A stretch of DNA of 64,000 nt from Tetrapyrgos nigripes (taxonomy: Eukaryota; Basidiomycota; Agaricomycetes; Agaricales; Campanellaceae): positions 558,001 through 622,000 of the forward strand of contig JAACJM010000011.1 in NCBI GenBank assembly GCA_013368315.1, written 5' to 3'. Shown here one piece after another: positions 51,785-63,990 of this stretch. The notes under the pieces are model-generated. The model was given only the letters and a program-made list of their open reading frames with translations, had not been told where the DNA came from and did no database searches. The translations under genes were made by a program, and so were the position numbers. Position 1 is the stretch's first letter; the number at the start of each line of letters is the position of its first letter.

Positions 51785-54168
51785 CTCCTCCGTTCTTGCG
51801 AGTACCTCAAGCAGAGAGAGATCACCGTAAGTTAACATTTCCTTCCAAAATTGATGTCGTTTTTCTATACCTATGCTCTAGTTCACGGACAGCAACATCT
51901 ACGCTTCCAAAACCTGGTTCTGCGAAGTATAATGCTATGTCAGGTGTAACCTTCCGGTACGCAAACAGATTGTATTTGTATCTCATTGCTCTGATCTATC
52001 ATTAGACCTGGTAGCCCAGTAAAAACTGACCGTCAGTTCAGCTTCGGTTCTCATGATGAGGAAGGCAATATTGCAGACAATGAAGTAACAGATCGCACTG
52101 ATACCAAGCGCAGGTAAGTAAGCGGTGTACATATCACACTTCGTTTCTGTGCTGATTGCTTTCTATTCAGTCGTAAACCAACCAAGAAAATGCTTGAAAC
52201 AGCGTAAGTCTTTTTTTGTTCTACTCTTAGACTCAGCAGTCCTGTATTCACCCACCTTTTGTAGTGTCATTGAAATCTCCACCGAGTCTGAGTCTGAACA
52301 GGTCCGCAAAAAATCCAAGTCAAAGAAAAGGTGTGTCGATTTCTTTTTAGTACTTGCGTAAACGTAGTTATTAATGAATACTGAAACAGAATGCCTAAAT
52401 CCTCAGGCAAAACGTGAGGGTCCACCAAAAGGTATGTATCAAAGTATTATTTGTTACTACGCAACCTGAATACTCTCTAGTTCATATGACCTTGATCTAT
52501 CTACCCATCCCATGAGCAACGACACTGTAGACCCAGCCCCTAGTGGTTGAAAGCATCAACGTTCTGCTACCAAACGCAAGGCGGATATCACAGGTGTTTC
52601 CGAACTTCCCCAACGTTGCAGTACTCGTTTACGCCTGGCTGAAGACAGCAAGTACGTCTTTTCCTTTCCTCTCATAGTCATTTTTTTGATTCATAGTTGA
52701 ATTCAGGGTCAACGATTCGAGTGAAACATTGGAATATGTTGATACGCCCGAACGTCAGCTGTCTCCGAGTTTGCAGTCTCCTAAGGGTCCTACCACTAGC
52801 AATCCGGCACAGGGCTCCACTAATGAAGACCATACACTCTAGTCTGTTGCTGATGGTTCCATTGAGTACTTTTTTTCTTCTGCCCAGTTGTAAGCCAATG
52901 TTGACACGTAGATGTAATAGATATGTCAGCTTGCCTCCAGTCATCAACCGCATTTTTAAAAGCCGTCTTCAAGCGCGTTTCCTCAGACCTTTTTATTTTG
53001 AACTAGCAGCACGTAAACCGGCAGATGAGTGCGTCCATTTACTTTACTTCTGGCCCTTCACATTTTTAATTCTGTAATAGGTACATTGCGACAAGAATGA
53101 TTGTATACTCAGTCGTCACGGATCCGCAAGCTTCTGTTCTGAAGACTGCGCGATACAAAACGATCAGCCGAGGTTTTAAGACTGTTCTCGAGCAAAAGTA
53201 AGTAATCTGTTTGTACTTATTTGCTTTATTACTTACACTTCCTACACAGCATTCTCAGGCGATCTTTTGGGTTTTTTCATCATGCGTCATACATCAGTCC
53301 CACCCGCCTGGCCCCTTCAATCCTGCGTACTGGTGGTCGTTCCTCGGAATCCTGTTACATTATTGCTTCAGGTCCTTATGAAAACTGGCCCGCCATACTC
53401 GCCATTAACGGTATCATTGTTGGCAGTGCTCTCAGTCGTGGAAGCAGCGATCATTACGGTAGATCAAAGAAGATCATGATCCAACTAGACGCTCAGGAGT
53501 ATAGAATTTTTGAACACTTCATTGGTACCGTTCTTCAAGATGTAGAATTTCATGCTCCTACGCGATCAGGATTCCTTACTATACAGACCAAGAAAGAAGG
53601 TTGGGCTCCACAAGAAAATCAAGGTTTGAGTAGTTTTGTTATTCTCATTGGGCGCATCTTACTGATAAATATCGCAGGGAACAGTTCCCCGAGTAAAGCG
53701 GATCTTAACCACTTTGGTCGGCAAAAATCTCCACGAAAATCAGCCACTGGATCTGTTCCTAATGTTTCCGCTGTCTTGGACAAGTACTCTGAACAGCCAT
53801 ATCTACTTTATGAGGACACTGGTTAGTTCCTTTATCCAGTTCAATCATACGGATGTTGACATTACTTGTTACTGCTAGTTCCTGTCTTTAATGGACGTCC
53901 TGATGGTGAGTGCAGTTCTCAAGGCTTTATATTCCGAGCCGAGGATTGGAATACCTTGTATGCTTTACCTTCATACCCCAATTCGGAGGTTGAAATTGGC
54001 ACTTTTGCGTCTGTTTGCTTCACTCTTTCCGCTTGGAAATCTAAGGGCGCGCAACACATGACCGCTCATTTCAACTTACTTAATGTCATTGTTCATGGCA
54101 CTCCTGCAGTAGACGACAACGTGATGGATACAGAATCATCTGGTATCGAAACCGACACATCAGTTTGA
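51785..54168 (+). pseudogene. multi-exon gene of unknown function with two nonsense codons
   Basis: A phase-consistent splice chain can be read: exons 51785-51826, 51884-51956, 52006-52113, 52171-52203, 52265-52331, 52390-52413, 52481-52651, 52707-52889, 52921-53028, 53081-53197 and 53250 onward, with further introns to a stop at 54,168. The N-terminal half is Ser/Arg/Lys-rich. The second half is globular (VNRIFKS-like region, FYFELAARKPADEY, then SGPYENWPAILAINGIIVGS and RPDGECSSQGFIF). In-frame TGA (52,548-52,550) and TAG (52,840-52,842) interrupt it. Both fit C-to-T changes from CGA and CAG. No known domain was recognised. It lies divergent from the split host gene. Confidence 0.65.
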
Positions 54169-55429
54169 TTATAATACGTACTTTATCTTTGTACTATAAA
54201 TTTTCTGTTAAAACCACGTTGAAGTATGATTTGCATTGAGCCATTCAACCGGAGATTAAATTAGCGTAGCTACATTGTTTCATTGCTTGTGTAATCAACA
54301 TCTCTTTTCCTTGCACCACTATGATCTCTCACTTGCACACTCGCCTGTGGGCATATTTGCTCTGGTTCTTGTTCTTTGCCTGCATCAAATATCCGACGGT
54401 GCACTATAATACACCGGGGTTGCATATGCATGGACTTTACATCTGTTCCACACTAGAAATATTCCATTACCACGATCGACTTGATGGTAGATATCTATTT
54501 CCAAGACGTTCACAGGATGTTTACCAAATATTAGTGTTTAACGCAGCAAATCGCCTAGATACTTCAATGGTCTTGGAGAACGGTAAAGTTTTTTTTTTTT
54601 TTCCCTCTACTGCATCGTTATACTGATTTGTACTTTCATTTTAGACAAGCATAGTGGACCAGAAGACCCTGGTATGTATGTTTTACTTGATTCACTACGC
54701 ACTCCATTTGCAAGTCAAAAATACTTGTATGATATTCCTGGCTTAACAGCTATAATATCTGACTCCTATTGGAGTGCTCATGCTTTGAGTATATTATCTG
54801 ACCCTTTGTCGTTGGGTGCTTCACAAACAAGTATATCATTAAATAATAATTCCATTTCTTATTCATCCTATTCATGTTATTTGAATCTTGACTATCATTC
54901 TGACCATGCCTCGGATATTGTGGCACTCAATATGTCTGATCTTACAAGTTCTCCTTACCTTTTGAGAATAATGCCCTCATTTCCTAACCTCTCGTCTTTT
55001 CAATATTTACAAGTTCTTTAAAGGTCTGTTTTCTTTACACACTAATCTCTGTCATATCATTACTCATTGGTGGATCAACAATTGGCTTCATGGTTTTCCA
55101 CCATACACACCTGAAATTATCATAAGAGCTACTGCTCTTCAGATTTTAAGAGGGTGTATACAGAAGCATGACTACAGAAATCTGACCATCATTTTGGCTA
55201 TTCAAGCGTTTGCACGGCACTCACTTTTGTTCCCATATCAATTTCATTGGTGTATAAATTTAATTTCAAAGTCTGTTCCTCTATTTTTTCACCAGTCTAC
55301 ATCCTATAAGAGAATATTGACTCCTTCAATTAATGAGCTTCTCTACTATTTCCAACTTAAATCTACTAATTTATTGTCCACGTCAAGAACCAAAATGCCT
55401 TTAGGGCCAGATTCCTGTTCAAAAAGTCA
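54169..55429 (+). other. AT-rich region with uncertain small gene
   Basis: Open frames at 54,321-54,590 (YLLWFLFFACIKYPTVHY, possibly a membrane segment) and 54,674-55,021 may be exons joined by an intron with a long T tract (about 54,588-54,645). After 55,080 the sequence has the composition of the following Helitron and phrases such as NNWLHGFPPYTPEIIIRA, but many stops. No assignment is made. Confidence 0.35.
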
Positions 55430-55439
55430 GGTGTTCATA

Positions 55440-57244
55440 AATGCCAAAAAAACATAAACAAAGATGGAAGTATTAGGAAAAATGCTATGTATAAGGGATG
55501 TCAAGACAATAAATGAGGGAAATGCAAATCTAGATTTCCAAGACCCCTGTATGACCAAACTATGATTGATGAGGGCACAGGCACTTTATACATGAAAAAA
55601 TCTCAACCATGGTTAAACACATTTACTCCTGAACTGACATATTTATTCAGATGCAACACAGATGTAACTTCATTGAACTCTGGTACAGCAGTTAAAAGTG
55701 TTGTTGTCTACGTCTCTGACTACATCACAAAAGCATCATTAAAAACACATGTAATTTTTGACTCCATCCTAACAGTTTTCAACAATAATAAAACATTGAT
55801 CAATGGCTCTGAAACTAGTCAAGAAAAAGGCAGAAAAATATTAACCAAAACAGTCAATGTTTTAAGTACAAAAATGGAGATGGGCTCTCCCATGATATGT
55901 ATGTATCTTCTTGGCAATCCTGATCATTACACTGACCATAAATTTCATACATTTTTCAGGCAACCATATGTAAGAGAGGCTAGACAAAGCCATGAATCTG
56001 ATAGCGACAATATATCACCTGCCTATGACAAAGTAGCTTTGCTTAAAAGAGGAAAAAGAGTTATTGGAATGAGTAATGTATTTGATTACACTTGCAGGCC
56101 ACCTGAACTTGAGAGTATTTGTCTGTATGACTGGGTCCGTCTTGCTGAGCACAGCACAATTAAGAATTTATCTAGTCACATGAGGAAAGGAGATAACACT
56201 AAACACAACCGTAAGATAATCTTTGATGATTTACTAGACAAAACTAATGATGAGTGTGACATTATGCAGCTTACTGATACTGAGACAGTGGTTGATGATG
56301 TACCTTTACGTGCAAATTGCTATCGTTTCCATCCCTCACATCCACTTTATTCTTCACATGGAATAAGGCTTAGAAAGGAATCTGACTTTCATGTTGCTAA
56401 TTTTCTGGGTGCTAATCTTCCAAGAAGAGATGAGGGTGACTATCAATACTACTGTTCAACAATGCTTACTTTCTTCAAACCTTGGCGAACAGGTTTGGAT
56501 TTATGCACATCAGATTCTACTTGGGATGAAGCATTCAGAAAGTACAATTTTACAGCCCGACAGCAAGAGTTAATGAACAACTTTAATATCATTTATGAAT
56601 GCCTGGATGCTAGAGATGACTACCGTGCTCAATTGAAGGCTGGTTCAACACCCACTAACAGTTGGGAAGAACCTTTCATGGAATCAGATCAGCACACAGA
56701 CAGTATTAAACAGGTTTTTGCTGACGCTGAGATCTTGAATGATGCAGATCTTCAGGATGAAAAAAAATTTGGCTCTCACTTTCTAAAAAGACAAAGGGAC
56801 ATGCAGGCTATGAGAGACATTATGACTGCAACTAAGTGGTCTGAGCCAAGTCAAACTAAAGCAATTAATGCCACACAATTTGAACAGCCCAGTTGCAAGC
56901 TCTCTGGGGGAGAATGGAAACAACGTGTACTAGAGAAATGTCAACAATTCATAAATCGTTTGCAGACTCCTACTGAAAAAAATGAATGTTCTAATGACTT
57001 TGATAACTGCAATTTTACATATGACAAAGCTCACATCATTGACAAATCCTATCTTGAAAAGGGCTTTGATTCCAGAAATAATAAAAACCTCATTGACCAC
57101 TGTATCAGTAAATTTACTTTGAATGAGGAGCAAGAAAAGGCTTTTAAAATTATTGCAAATCATGCCACCTGCTCATCACCTCAACAACTTCAGATGTACA
57201 TTGGTGGAATGGGGTTATTGAAGCTGTCTCTTACTTTTTCCTAA
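55440..57244 (+). pseudogene. Helitron polyprotein, central region to helicase motif I
   Basis: The open frame 55,562-57,244 includes PWLNTFTPELTYLFRCNTDV, AVKSVVVYVSDYITKASLKT, GSPMICMYLLGNPDHYTDHK and FTLNEEQEKAFKIIANHA, the linker and helicase start of fungal Helitron proteins. Just upstream the same frame encodes KGCQDNK-stop-GKCKSRFPRP, where TGA (55,514-55,516) replaces an expected Trp codon. At 57,205-57,215 the P-loop GGMGGTGKSQ is reduced to GGMG: about 19-20 nt are missing, removing the ATP-binding Lys and shifting the frame. Confidence 0.88.
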
Positions 57245-58460
57245 CTCGACATGAATCTCATCGGTTTATAATATTGGCTCCAACAGGCAATGCAGCTGCC
57301 CTGTTGGGTGGCTCTACATAATACTCTGTATTGGGAATAAATGAAAAGTCCAAACATATTAATATTCCTCAAATCAAAGAACGCCTGCGTGGAGTGGAGT
57401 ATATTTTTATTGATGAAATCTCAATGATTTCAGCACATGATATGTATAAAATAAGTGCAAGACTAGGGTTAGCTAAAAACCACATTGATAGACCATTTGG
57501 TGGTATGAATATGATTTTGGCTGGTGACTTTGCACAGCTACCTCCTGCAATTGGAGGAGAGACTGGAGCGTTGTATAGTCGCAATCTTTCTGAATCAGGT
57601 ACATAAATTAAAACACAAGAAGCTACTATTGGTCGAGTTGTATGGCATAGCTTTACAACTGTTGTAATACTCAGACAAAATATGAGACAAAAAGAGCAAA
57701 CACTTGATGACCAAAATTCCGAACTGCACTAATCAATATGAGAATGAAGAAATGTACACATGACGACATAGCATTTCTAAACAGTAGAATCTCATCTCAT
57801 ATACCAGGTGCAACATCTGTCTGTGATCCCCAATTCAGAAATATTCCTATCATCACAGCTTTCAACAGTCATAAGGATGAAATCAATGAACTTGGTAGTC
57901 AAAGATTTGCAAAGGAAACTAGCCAGAGATTGATGCATTTCTTCTCTGAAGATGCCTGTTTACCACCTCGAGAAATTTATGAAGAAGGCAATGGAAAAAC
58001 AAAGAAAATGTCAAATATTGTTCAGGCTAAAGAGATGACTGAGGCCCTACAAGTGACTTTATGGAACCAGCCTGCTAGTACTACTACAGGTAAGGTAGCA
58101 GGAAAATTAAGCCTCTCCTTAGGCATGCCAATAATGATCAGATGTAATTTAGCAACGGAACTCGGTATTACTAAGGGTCAAGAAGGTACAGTCCATGGTT
58201 GGAACTATATAACAGGTTCAAGAGGTAAACCAGTACTTGACACACTGTTTATTAAACTCACTAAACCTCCATCTGACATTCACATTGATGGCCTTCCATT
58301 AAATGTTGTTCCTTTAAGTCGCTCAATCTATGACTGATTATGCTTCACAGGGAAAAACAAGACCATTCAATCCAGTTGATATCCAAAATTTCTGAGACTT
58401 TCATGGCATATACACAGCTTTATCCAGAAGCGCAACTGCTAAAGGTACTATTATTTTGCA
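57216..58460 (+). pseudogene. Helitron PIF1-type helicase domain
   Basis: In shifting frames: VIEAVSYFFLTRHESHRFI, ILAPTGNAAALLGGST, motif II VEYIFIDEISMIS, motif III MNMILAGDFAQLPP, INMRMKKCTHDDIAFLNSRI, LGMPIMIRCNLATELGITKG, motif V DYASQGKTRPFNPVDIQNF and motif VI GIYTALSRSATAKGTIILQG. Stops after GGST and NF and a 1-nt loss near 57,720 inactivate it. The helicase would unwind DNA during rolling-circle transposition. Confidence 0.88.
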
Positions 58461-59750
58461 AGGCTTTCATCCAAACAAAATCAGAGGTGGGATTAAATCA
58501 GGTTTCTTGTGGCAAGAGTATCGTGAGCTAGACTTATTAGATGACCTCACTCACTTAAAATATATTGGTCATCTTCATCCTTCTGTGTTTGGTGACACTC
58601 GTATTGACCTTATCAGAAGATTTAGAAGTTGGAAAGGTGAATCTTATATACCAAAAAATGTTCACCCTGAACTTAGATGGTCTAAAGAGGATCCTTTGGA
58701 GCATAAATACCTATCCGAAAGCAAATGGAGATTTGTCAATCCTCAGCAGAAAATAAAAGGCCAATCACAAGATGCCTTGATACCTCTTAATGAACTTGTT
58801 CAGCGAAAAACATCACCTAAAAGAAAACTTTCTCAGATCGCAGACTGTACATCTACCATCCTAAAATTACCAAGAACAGATAGTACTGACTCTGCATCTA
58901 CCTGCACTAGAAAAGGACCGATATGGCATATGAATAGCTGTGCATATGATTCAGTGATTGCAATACTCACTACAATCTTCCATTCAAACACAACTATGTG
59001 GTCATTAAGATTCAAAGATATAGGTAATCTATATATGGATAACCTTGTGAATGATCTTAATCTCTATGCAGAATCCAAACTTACAATTGAAGCGGTTAGA
59101 GAGCGATACAGATATCACTTACATCGCACAACTAATAACCCCCTTTTGTCTTATGTTGTATACACCTCAGTCAGTGCTGTTGTGTCTAATTTATTCACTT
59201 ATAATCGAACTGTGACTACTAGTACCTATATTTGTGCAGCAAACCATCCCACCTCTTTTATAGACCAAAATGATAGTGAATTACTGCAAGAATCTGGGAC
59301 CACCATCCACACATCTGTAAACAGCTGGTTGTCAGCCTCTGAAAGAACGAATCACCATTGCAGTCATCAAAACTGTGCTAATTACCTCCAAATCAAGAGA
59401 ACTTTTGATTTCGCCCCTTGTGTTATTCCATTTGTCCTCAATTTCACAGATACATACAATAGTATGCAGACCTATCTCGACCTAGATATCTCATTGACAA
59501 TCACTAATGGTCAACAATTCAAGTATAGACTTGCCGGCGTCATTTACTATGGTTCAAACCATTTTACTGCAAGAGTTATTACCGAGAACAAAGGCTGCTT
59601 TTTCTATGATGGTTTACAAAATAATGGTCATTATATGTGGAACGGAGCATTGAATCTCTCTAATCTGAATCTCAACAATTGCAGAGCCAAGATGGCAATA
59701 ATGCAATATATGCTCTCGATTCCTAAAAAAGGACTCATACTTGCCACTGT
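58456..59750 (+). CDS. Helitron C-terminus with cysteine-peptidase (USP/UCH-like) domain
   Basis: One uninterrupted frame of about 430 codons. It starts in the helicase tail (GFHPNKIRGGIKSGFLWQEY, LDDLTHLKYIGHLHPSVFG). After a linker, GPIWHMNSCAYDSVIAIL resembles the Cys box of ubiquitin-specific-type peptidases, and YRLAGVIYYGSNHFTARVI followed by GCFFYDGLQNNG resembles their His box and the trailing acidic/amide position. A CSHQNC pair suggests a small zinc site. Peptidase identity is inferred from these boxes only. The frame reads on past the element into duplicated DNA and stops at 59,907. No helicase start upstream is intact, so expression is doubtful. Confidence 0.65.
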
Positions 59751-59767
59751 ATGCAGTGGCCCACACA

Positions 59768-60235
59768 GACATATTCCTGGACTCGCGTGTCACGGTGTCC
59801 CAGAACCAATATGCCGGTCTTGGCCAACTAGTACATTTGAGCAACGCTGGCATTATCTGGTAGACCTCCTCATGTTTGCCTCCTTTTTGACCGTGTTGGG
59901 GCTATGAGGATGCCTATAATCAAGGAAGGAGGCATTGGTACATGGGGAGTTTAATTACCAAATTTGGAGGGGCGGATGTCCCACGCTTTTTCTCGCATCC
60001 ATGGGCCACTTTCGCCCAGCTCTGACAATGAAATGATCTATAGCTAAGCTATGTAGTATGTATAGTCCACAAGCTAAGATATTCAGCTAGATAAATACAA
60101 AAAAAAATTGAGTGTCTCGTATCGGTATGGCAAGAAATGATGGGAATGAGTTGGGAATGAGAGGCATGGTCAGCGCGTGGTAGGAAAGCTGACTCGGACG
60201 TCGTTTGATACACATGGCAGTAGTAGTGTATATTA
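59768..60235. repeat. segmental duplicate of 12,690-13,135
   Basis: Noncoding DNA highly similar to 12,690-13,135. The left edge abuts the Helitron hairpin. Confidence 0.88.
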
Positions 60236-60344
60236 AGGTATAAACGTGAGCGTAGAATACGGTACAGACATGGTACAGGCTTTTTCTAGATTTTGTGAAA
60301 CATGGGAAAGAAACTGGTCTTTCCTATCTGAATGACGTCTTATC

Positions 60345-63300
60345 TAAGTTATCTACTCAGTTTTGAAGGCTGGACTATCAGATAGCAGTGCGGATCATTG
60401 AGGATAGAGGAAAATTGAGAAGATTCCAGACCAGAGAGATACTTGAGGTCTTGAGGGCAGAAGATTTGAGGGGCAAATTGATGAGAAGATAGCCTTGCAG
60501 ATGGTGCTAGACGTTGAGACTTGAGGGAGATGCATGTTAACACCAACGTGGTACAGAAAAGTTGTTGCAGTGGGGATGTATGGGCAATAGATCTAGAATA
60601 GAATAGATAAGTTAGTATAGCGTGTATATGCATTTTTGTGAGTCGGATATCGATTATGGAAGGAAGGAAAGTAGGCTAGTGCGCAGTTGAAAGTTGAAAG
60701 AGAGGAAAGGAAAGGAAAGGAAAGGAAATGAAGACGAAAACAAGACGAGAGAAAAGAGAGAAAGAAGAACATCAACAACGTTAAATCAGAGAAAAAGAGG
60801 CATCATTACTAGAGACGTTGTTGTCAAATTAGAGCCAATAAGATATTTGAAAGGCAGCGAGAGATAACAAGAGGCAAGAGGCATCAAGCAAGACAAAAGT
60901 GTTAAGAAGGAAGACTATTCATCAAAAGCAAACCGAAACCAACGAACCCAAAAGAAAAAAAGCAACTTTTTGTGTTTTTTAATTCGACGCCCTCAAAAAC
61001 ATCTCCACCAGAATCGGCTTCCTCCTCAGACCCTCGCTTCCTGAACTCAAAATGGACGAACCCAAGCTGGAACAACCACACGAGTTGGTGGACATGGTCG
61101 AAGTAGAGCGAGAGCTTCGGGTTCGGCGGAGGTGTGTTGAAGGGGAACGCGAAGGGGATGGGAACGAAGGGTGCATGGAATACGTGGAAGAAGGCATGGA
61201 AGGAGTCATAAGCGTAGCTGGGGTAGATGGTACGAAATGAGCAAAAGAAGGAGGAGGGACACCAAAAGTAAATCTCGTCATTGTAGCTTTGGGACTCTTT
61301 AGTGTAGCAAGGTCAATGAGATCAGGACCGTAGATCACAGTGAAGTGTGACAATGATGGGGATAGGGGTGTAGGGGTGTGGGCAAGAATGGCACAGGTGA
61401 AGAACTGGGTCCAACGACGACTACAGTTCTCTTACTCTTTCCCTTGCCTTTACTCTTTGGCTTCCCACTTCCACTACCCGACACCTTTCTCAAGCGAGAC
61501 GATGAAGTCAATCCTGAACTTTGAGTCTTCAACCATAGCTTCAATTTACTCGATGTCAAGGAACGGGCGCTGGTTCTTGATTTTGTAGACTTTGCAGCAT
61601 CAGCGCTGACTGTAGAGTATCCAGAATCTGCAGAATTGTTCCTCGATCTCGAAGGCGCAACCGAACCCAACGTTGATGTGCTCCATTTACTCCTCAAAAT
61701 CCTTGTCTGGGGAGGTAAAACAAACGTGGAAGGGTCGACGACACACCGTATCGAGGCGTCCGGGTCAGCAGAGAAGGCGGTGTGGGTATGGGCTTGGGTA
61801 TATGCATCGACGGATGAAGGATGTGAGGGAGAAGTGAATGGGTTAGTGAACTGGGGAGTAGAAGCAGGGTAAGATTCTTCAGTAACGTAGTCCTCATCAT
61901 TGTCCCTGCCTTCAGCGACAATCTCGGCATCATTAAACCTTTCAAAGTCAACGCTCAGCAGTGACGTAGGGAGGGAGAGTCGAAGATTGGGTGGTTGGTC
62001 TTGGACGTCGTCAACGTCAGAAGAAGGCTCATATTCTTCTGCAATCCCATCAAGGGTATCCAAATCAAACTCGTAGCCCTCTAGCACTTCGAGTTTGGCG
62101 CTATCCTCATCCTCAGCATCGGTTTCCTCACTAGCCTCAAAGACAAAAGGCGAAGCTACCATTGATGTCCGCATAGCAGAATCCTGCTACCTTCCTCTCT
62201 GTTGATGGAAGAGAAGTCCTGGATATAATAGTACAAGACGTGGCTGTCTTCACCGCTCTCTCCATTAACAGAAGCAGAGTCAGGTCCCTCTGAGTAAATC
62301 ACTGAGTCTAAAAAGTCTTGAGGGATGCTCATATGAGGAGGTGGACGCATTTGTCGTCTGCTGCTTCCTGTAGAAGTGCTCGAGGCCGACACAGGAGTAG
62401 CTGGTGTAATAGGTGTGGCAGGTATGGAGGATGGTGTGACTGGGCTAACTGGCGAAGATGGAACAGGAGGAGGTGGTCTCGTGGGTATAGGGTAGAGATA
62501 GCTTCGTCTTTTGGGGAAATCAGGGTCCAGCTGAGCTGATGGATAAGCACCAGCCTTGGTAGGTGAAGGTGGTACATGGATGGAAGCGCACAGTGATTCA
62601 GGTCTTAGTGTGGGTGTTGGTGCGGTAAGAGTAGAGGATGCGGGAGCGGGAGCCGAAGCAGAAATGCGTTTAGGGAATGCAGGTGGAAGGACAGACCGAA
62701 GGGTAAGCAGACGACTAATGTCGTGTGAGTACCATTCGGAGTCTGATACCTCTTCCTCTTCATCGGATTCCGAATGAGAAGACCCAGTAGACGATGGAAA
62801 AGGCGATGCAGCAAACATCTTGGGAGCTCTGAAGAATTCGATGTCGACGTGTCGGCTTCTAACTCTGCGTTTTCTGTAGGAAGGGAAGGCAAAGGATCCA
62901 ACGGAGCAGGTGCACTCTGCGACCTCCCGTGTTTTACGATGACGAGGGCTTTGATACTCTGTAACCTCTTCAACCCGAAGCCAGTTGGTGCTGGAGCCAA
63001 ATGAAAGTCTGCGTCGCATTCGTCATCTGAAGATGAAGGAGTCAGAAGAGTGCCTTGTGAGCTTGGCAAGGATATGGGTGATGATGAATGCGAGCATGGC
63101 GAGCATGGTGAGGGCATAGGTGACCATGATGATGAAGAGGGAGTTGGAATAGATGGATGGGGGAATTTGAAGGAAGCATCAGTGAAAGTGAGATGGAAAG
63201 AGTCGGGAGAACCTGCGGGTGAGGATGATGCGGAGGATGTTGGTGACGTGGAAGGAGGACACGGTGTGGGTCTTGGTGGTTCAGATAGAAGAGTGTCGCA

Positions 63301-63990
63301 GTCAAATGCATCTTCAAGAGGAGTTTTGGCAATGCGTATGTCTGAAGGAGACACTGCGAGTCTACAAAGCACTTAGTAAAAAAGTAAAGACACAAGTAAA
63401 AACAAGACGCACTGTTTTCGTTGTTTAGAGGAAGAACATGACGGACGAGGTTCCTCTTCTTCCTCGACTATGATTTGTAATGGCTCAGATTTCTTCGTAA
63501 AGATACCGTGTTTTCGAGAACGGATGTTGGCGGTTCGTTTGAGTGATGAGACTGTCCAATGTCAGTCAGCGCTAGATGGAAAAATAGACAAGTACTCACA
63601 AGTATTCATGATGTTGTCGTGAAAACAGAACGAAAAAAGGCGTCAGGTCAAGTCAAAGCAGTCAAAGAGTCGTAGAATGGAAAGCTGGGTCCTCCATTGG
63701 CATCCTGACCGCCTTTATAACTCGTCTCATTGTCCATTTTTCTCATTGTGTTGACTTTCCTTTTTTGGAACAATAGCACGGCGGATAAACAATGACTAAG
63801 CAGTGACCAAACAAAGTATTGTTCCTCCCCTCATTTTTCGCCTTTTCAACGCTTATCCCACTGTGTTAAGCGATGCCTTGAGGTCCCTTATTGTGCTTAG
63901 GCCGATGTATGTATTGAAAATGACGTGTGTATGTCCTCTGCATACTGCTGCTAGGCTGCTGCTACGTGCTAACTGGACATTCTCCCAAGT
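60345..63990. repeat. duplicated block, copy C
   Basis: It shares 60,345-61,090 with copies A and B and 62,325-63,990 with copy B. It includes a GGAAA tract near 60,705-60,728. The unique part 61,090-62,325 is what copy B has lost. Confidence 0.88.
60979..63609 (-). pseudogene. Ser/Pro-rich gene, copy C (longest copy, frameshifted)
   Basis: Start ATG 63,609; exon 1 63,609-63,600; intron 63,599-63,552; exon 2 63,551-63,413; intron 63,412-63,362; exon 3 from 63,361. Splice signals match copy B. An 8-nt insertion near 62,845-62,855 (GATGTCGACGTGTCGGC against GATGTCGGC) shifts the frame in the acidic region. Further frame changes occur near 62,170 and 61,345, where an intron or indel is possible. 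Beyond copy B it encodes an acidic segment (DAEDEDSAKLEVLEGYEFDL), a Ser-rich part and a Lys/Gly-rich basic run (GKPKSKGKGKSKR). Unrecognised family. If ancestral, the protein was about 850 residues, mostly disordered. Confidence 0.65.

Larger units (their letters stand above)
55430..59760 (+). mobile_element. Helitron-type element remnant (Rep/helicase polyprotein)
   Basis: Consecutive plus-strand fragments give the Cys-containing linker, the region common to fungal Helitron proteins, a PIF1-type helicase and a C-terminal peptidase-like domain. Similarity to a duplicated noncoding segment starts at about 59,768. A perfect 7-bp hairpin (GCCACTG-TATG-CAGTGGC, 59,743-59,760) lies just before that point, where Helitrons carry a 3' hairpin. 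A CTRR end is not evident. The element is dead. Confidence 0.8.

Noticed and set aside
54415..54450. LHMHGL as a possible HUH Rep motif of the Helitron
   Set aside because: Surrounding residues do not match Helitron Rep proteins, and it lies about 1 kb before the recognisable Helitron sequence.
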